Part shown: positions 23,901 through 24,624 of the stretch, piece after piece
Position numbering within the stretch: position 1 is the first letter of the stretch
How the letters are laid out: every line of letters begins with the position of its first letter
Assembly (NCBI GenBank): GCA_964452285.1
Contig: CAYVKW010000016.1
Span: 1 to 24,624, forward strand
Reading direction: 5' to 3'
Source of the DNA: JAUNST01 sp964452285
GTDB taxonomy: Bacteria > Patescibacteriota > Microgenomatia > UBA1400 > PJMF01
Length of the DNA: 24,624 nt
Made by a program: the position numbers and the translations under genes
Notes under the pieces: model-generated
Database searches by the model: none
Told to the model about the DNA's origin: nothing
Seen by the model: the letters and a program-made list of their open reading frames with translations, nothing else

Positions 23901-24624
23901 TCCGTCAAGCCATAACTTCAGATGATACCTATAAAGCTGTGTCTAATGGCTCTAATCCATCTAAAAAACAATTTTTTGAAAAAGTTTCAACTTGGCAAGA
24001 ATTTTATGCTGCCAGAGAATTTGTCGATTTTCCCCAGAAGCCAGTAATTCAAGAACGCAAAAAGAATTTACAACTAATTTTTACCCCAGCTCGTTGGGAC
24101 AAAGGGTTTATGTCTCATACAGAGTTTGCTTGCTCTATTAACACTGCTGATAATGGCGGTAAAGAAGGTGCCGTCACTCCTCAGGTTTATCTTGATGCCG
24201 CTAGCGCTTATATGAAGATTTTTCAAGCAAGTGTTTCTGATATTGAACCAGATGAGATGAATTCTAGCCGTCTCGAGGCTCGTATTGGTCAAATTAGCAC
24301 TCAGTGCTCAATTCTTTCTGCTTTAACTAGTTCTAGTAAAGGAGATCGCTTTCAACCTATTATTGACTCTGCCACCGCGCTCTATGCAAGTTTCATTGAA
24401 AAAGTTTTATTAAACGTTCGTGGAAATGTTAGAAAAAATTCATTAGGTTTAATAGACGCTTATGGTCGCGATTATCTTGCTCGTTTTGATCGCACTAAAA
24501 ACACAATAATTAAAGTTTTAAAAGATCCAGAGCGAACAAAAACAGTTTTTAGCACAAAGCTTTTAGAATTTATAGGAGAACCAGGAAACCGCTCAGTTGA
24601 CGAAATATTTATGAATGAACCAGA
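20948..24624 (+). CDS. Giant soluble coiled-coil-rich protein, 3' end beyond window
   Basis: One reading frame runs from the ATG at 20948 (MAEIPSNIDNQIEAQKFAEK) to the last base without a stop, giving 1225 codons and an unknown remainder. I know no family for it. There is no signal peptide or membrane segment in the visible part. Residues about 1-135 are helical and charged. About 164-203 is strongly acidic. Likely coiled coils lie at about 271-333, 512-546 and 583-616. From about 750 the sequence becomes more globular, with GFGYFKVGTTDTDTF near 754 and a Cys-containing segment HPSCAPSVIPFGMNC (C951, C962). It has its own near-perfect promoter and a Shine-Dalgarno, and follows the TPR genes. 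Arg and Ile codons in the middle (AGA, ATA) differ from neighbouring genes. A scaffold or large enzyme is possible; I do not choose. Confidence 0.85.
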   Translation, partial: MAEIPSNIDNQIEAQKFAEKKRQRQFYKNYADSEYKIDGQIAFTLEGLRAQLRIVSKKPDSSEKTAELQTLEQQINLKIKSLSEWARVKGLRLQDDVEDYTNSKENRLPSFMKDNPDWRDNLRPLIEEQQAWKFLRSELQEVAGTDLALSEQTETVNNNFQPESKSAAVSQNLDQENQKEMAAEEDVLDEIDEQIKDTEDKDIFIAMRSFLALRSSSDINTSPFDFSQFDFNNVIFDQKQFLDQGSRDEFYNELYDELMDVFNDLDIDQDLSERALKIFAKRHLQQEQQISSVLGNLEAENKELTEIKEVIDKINQQNINLEKARELSRSIKISDISNEELKEFFISVLRPIAENNQLLSRIKEISLFIENNKKSENTANFNLARQLEKELRSSSALENFSHLEKSSSEFIQELASLLQSFENKSNNTISFIQRLLFIKNVFEKSPCKEIEQVRKLKDILNTKIVDQLSKNFEYSDSLNPSEIDTFINAKFGTFSLKEKTFLQSLLDGVFAERRVEKELKEIGYDKEKWDKELQKLEESIQFAQDNYRVYGQANADSDLGYGVSGIKKLRDDIDQAYEPVKLRIRAISKKNKNQLTSEEKEYIEQAKKLEEERAILCASKDTVLGRIDSAGKLEQLLMADNIDDLLDTIYYDGISEADYNTVFKAKLRFVRDFVIPERYTSEQAVESAFNTVVDKATHDAIDAAIRAGASAPDEKQIREYEMTKIDKEKIRREMKKSGEYYLKFLDSIFLQAGFGYFKVGTTDTDTFQANVQIGKTYHNALLGDFDSKTFGSEQGDWRKVEGLKANQRLNMEILGIREGFDATEQRNTDGGETGGIDYKLQTILLEINDLLGKPYLYKNGFNGPVGHAGVVDTRINSNAFNVDNIIAGHTASKLVDLLVERHLSDLFQYDNEDVIATYKRAIKFLAARNDLTSLNFIKLVGTTDKSLHPSCAPSVIPFGMNCAQVRALYKQDIGGYLALSDSFDVRQAITSDDTYKAVSNGSNPSKKQFFEKVSTWQEFYAAREFVDFPQKPVIQERKKNLQLIFTPARWDKGFMSHTEFACSINTADNGGKEGAVTPQVYLDAASAYMKIFQASVSDIEPDEMNSSRLEARIGQISTQCSILSALTSSSKGDRFQPIIDSATALYASFIEKVLLNVRGNVRKNSLGLIDAYGRDYLARFDRTKNTIIKVLKDPERTKTVFSTKLLEFIGEPGNRSVDEIFMNEP

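Noticed and set aside
1..24624. CRISPR arrays, tRNA or rRNA genes, insertion sequences
   Set aside because: No regularly spaced repeats with unique spacers, no cloverleaf or rRNA-like stretches, and no transposase or flanking inverted repeats were seen on either strand.

Overview
The window looks like the replication-origin region of a small, AT-rich bacterial chromosome from the Candidate Phyla Radiation (Patescibacteria), most likely Microgenomates-like. The grounds are: a PrgI / TraC-like / VirB4 cassette of the type common in that group; short house-keeping proteins (ValRS 770 aa, YidD 67 aa, Jag 151 aa without its N-terminal domain); long Ser/Thr/Pro-rich linkers; and several large proteins I cannot assign. 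The code is standard. The 18 complete genes stop at TAA (16) or TAG (2), never TGA. The lineage is inferred from gene content, not from a marker tree.

Layout. (1) 54-5331: a secreted M23 peptidase, a PrgI-family membrane protein with a long Ser/Thr stalk and a C-terminal beta-sandwich-like domain, a stand-alone TraC-like (VirB4 N-terminal-type) protein and a VirB4 ATPase. Together these resemble a stripped-down type IV secretion/conjugation apparatus. (2) 5369-8538: dnaA, oriC and dnaN. The dnaA promoter holds two DnaA boxes. The dnaA-dnaN gap has a cluster of TTTTCCAC-type boxes, a DnaA-trio-like stretch and a 95% AT segment. (3) 8545-10672: rpmH, yidD, yidC, jag and an RNase HI-family gene, which is the usual origin-proximal ribosome/membrane-insertion cluster but without rnpA. 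(4) 10676-14641: a 1036-aa single-pass membrane protein preceded by three 11-bp tandem repeats, then rplY (bL25) ended by a very strong terminator. (5) 14990-18032, minus strand: valS and a downstream Cys/Lys-rich membrane protein. (6) 18148-end: a module of unknown function made of a disordered acidic Ser/Pro-rich protein, two paralogous TPR-like proteins and a very large soluble coiled-coil-rich protein. The last gene stays open for 1225 codons and runs off the right edge.

Expression signals are unusually readable. Most promoters are extended -10 type (TGNTATAAT). In six genes (the M23 peptidase, dnaA, dnaN, yidC, the 1036-aa gene and valS) the -10 hexamer ends only 7-8 nt before the ATG, which implies leaderless mRNAs. 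rpmH, the 428-aa gene and the giant gene instead have short leaders with Shine-Dalgarno motifs. Genes inside operons mostly show no Shine-Dalgarno.

The best candidates for undescribed biology are the 18.2-24.6 kb module with its giant protein, the minimal T4SS-like cassette beside the origin with its PrgI fusion, and the leaderless-promoter architecture.
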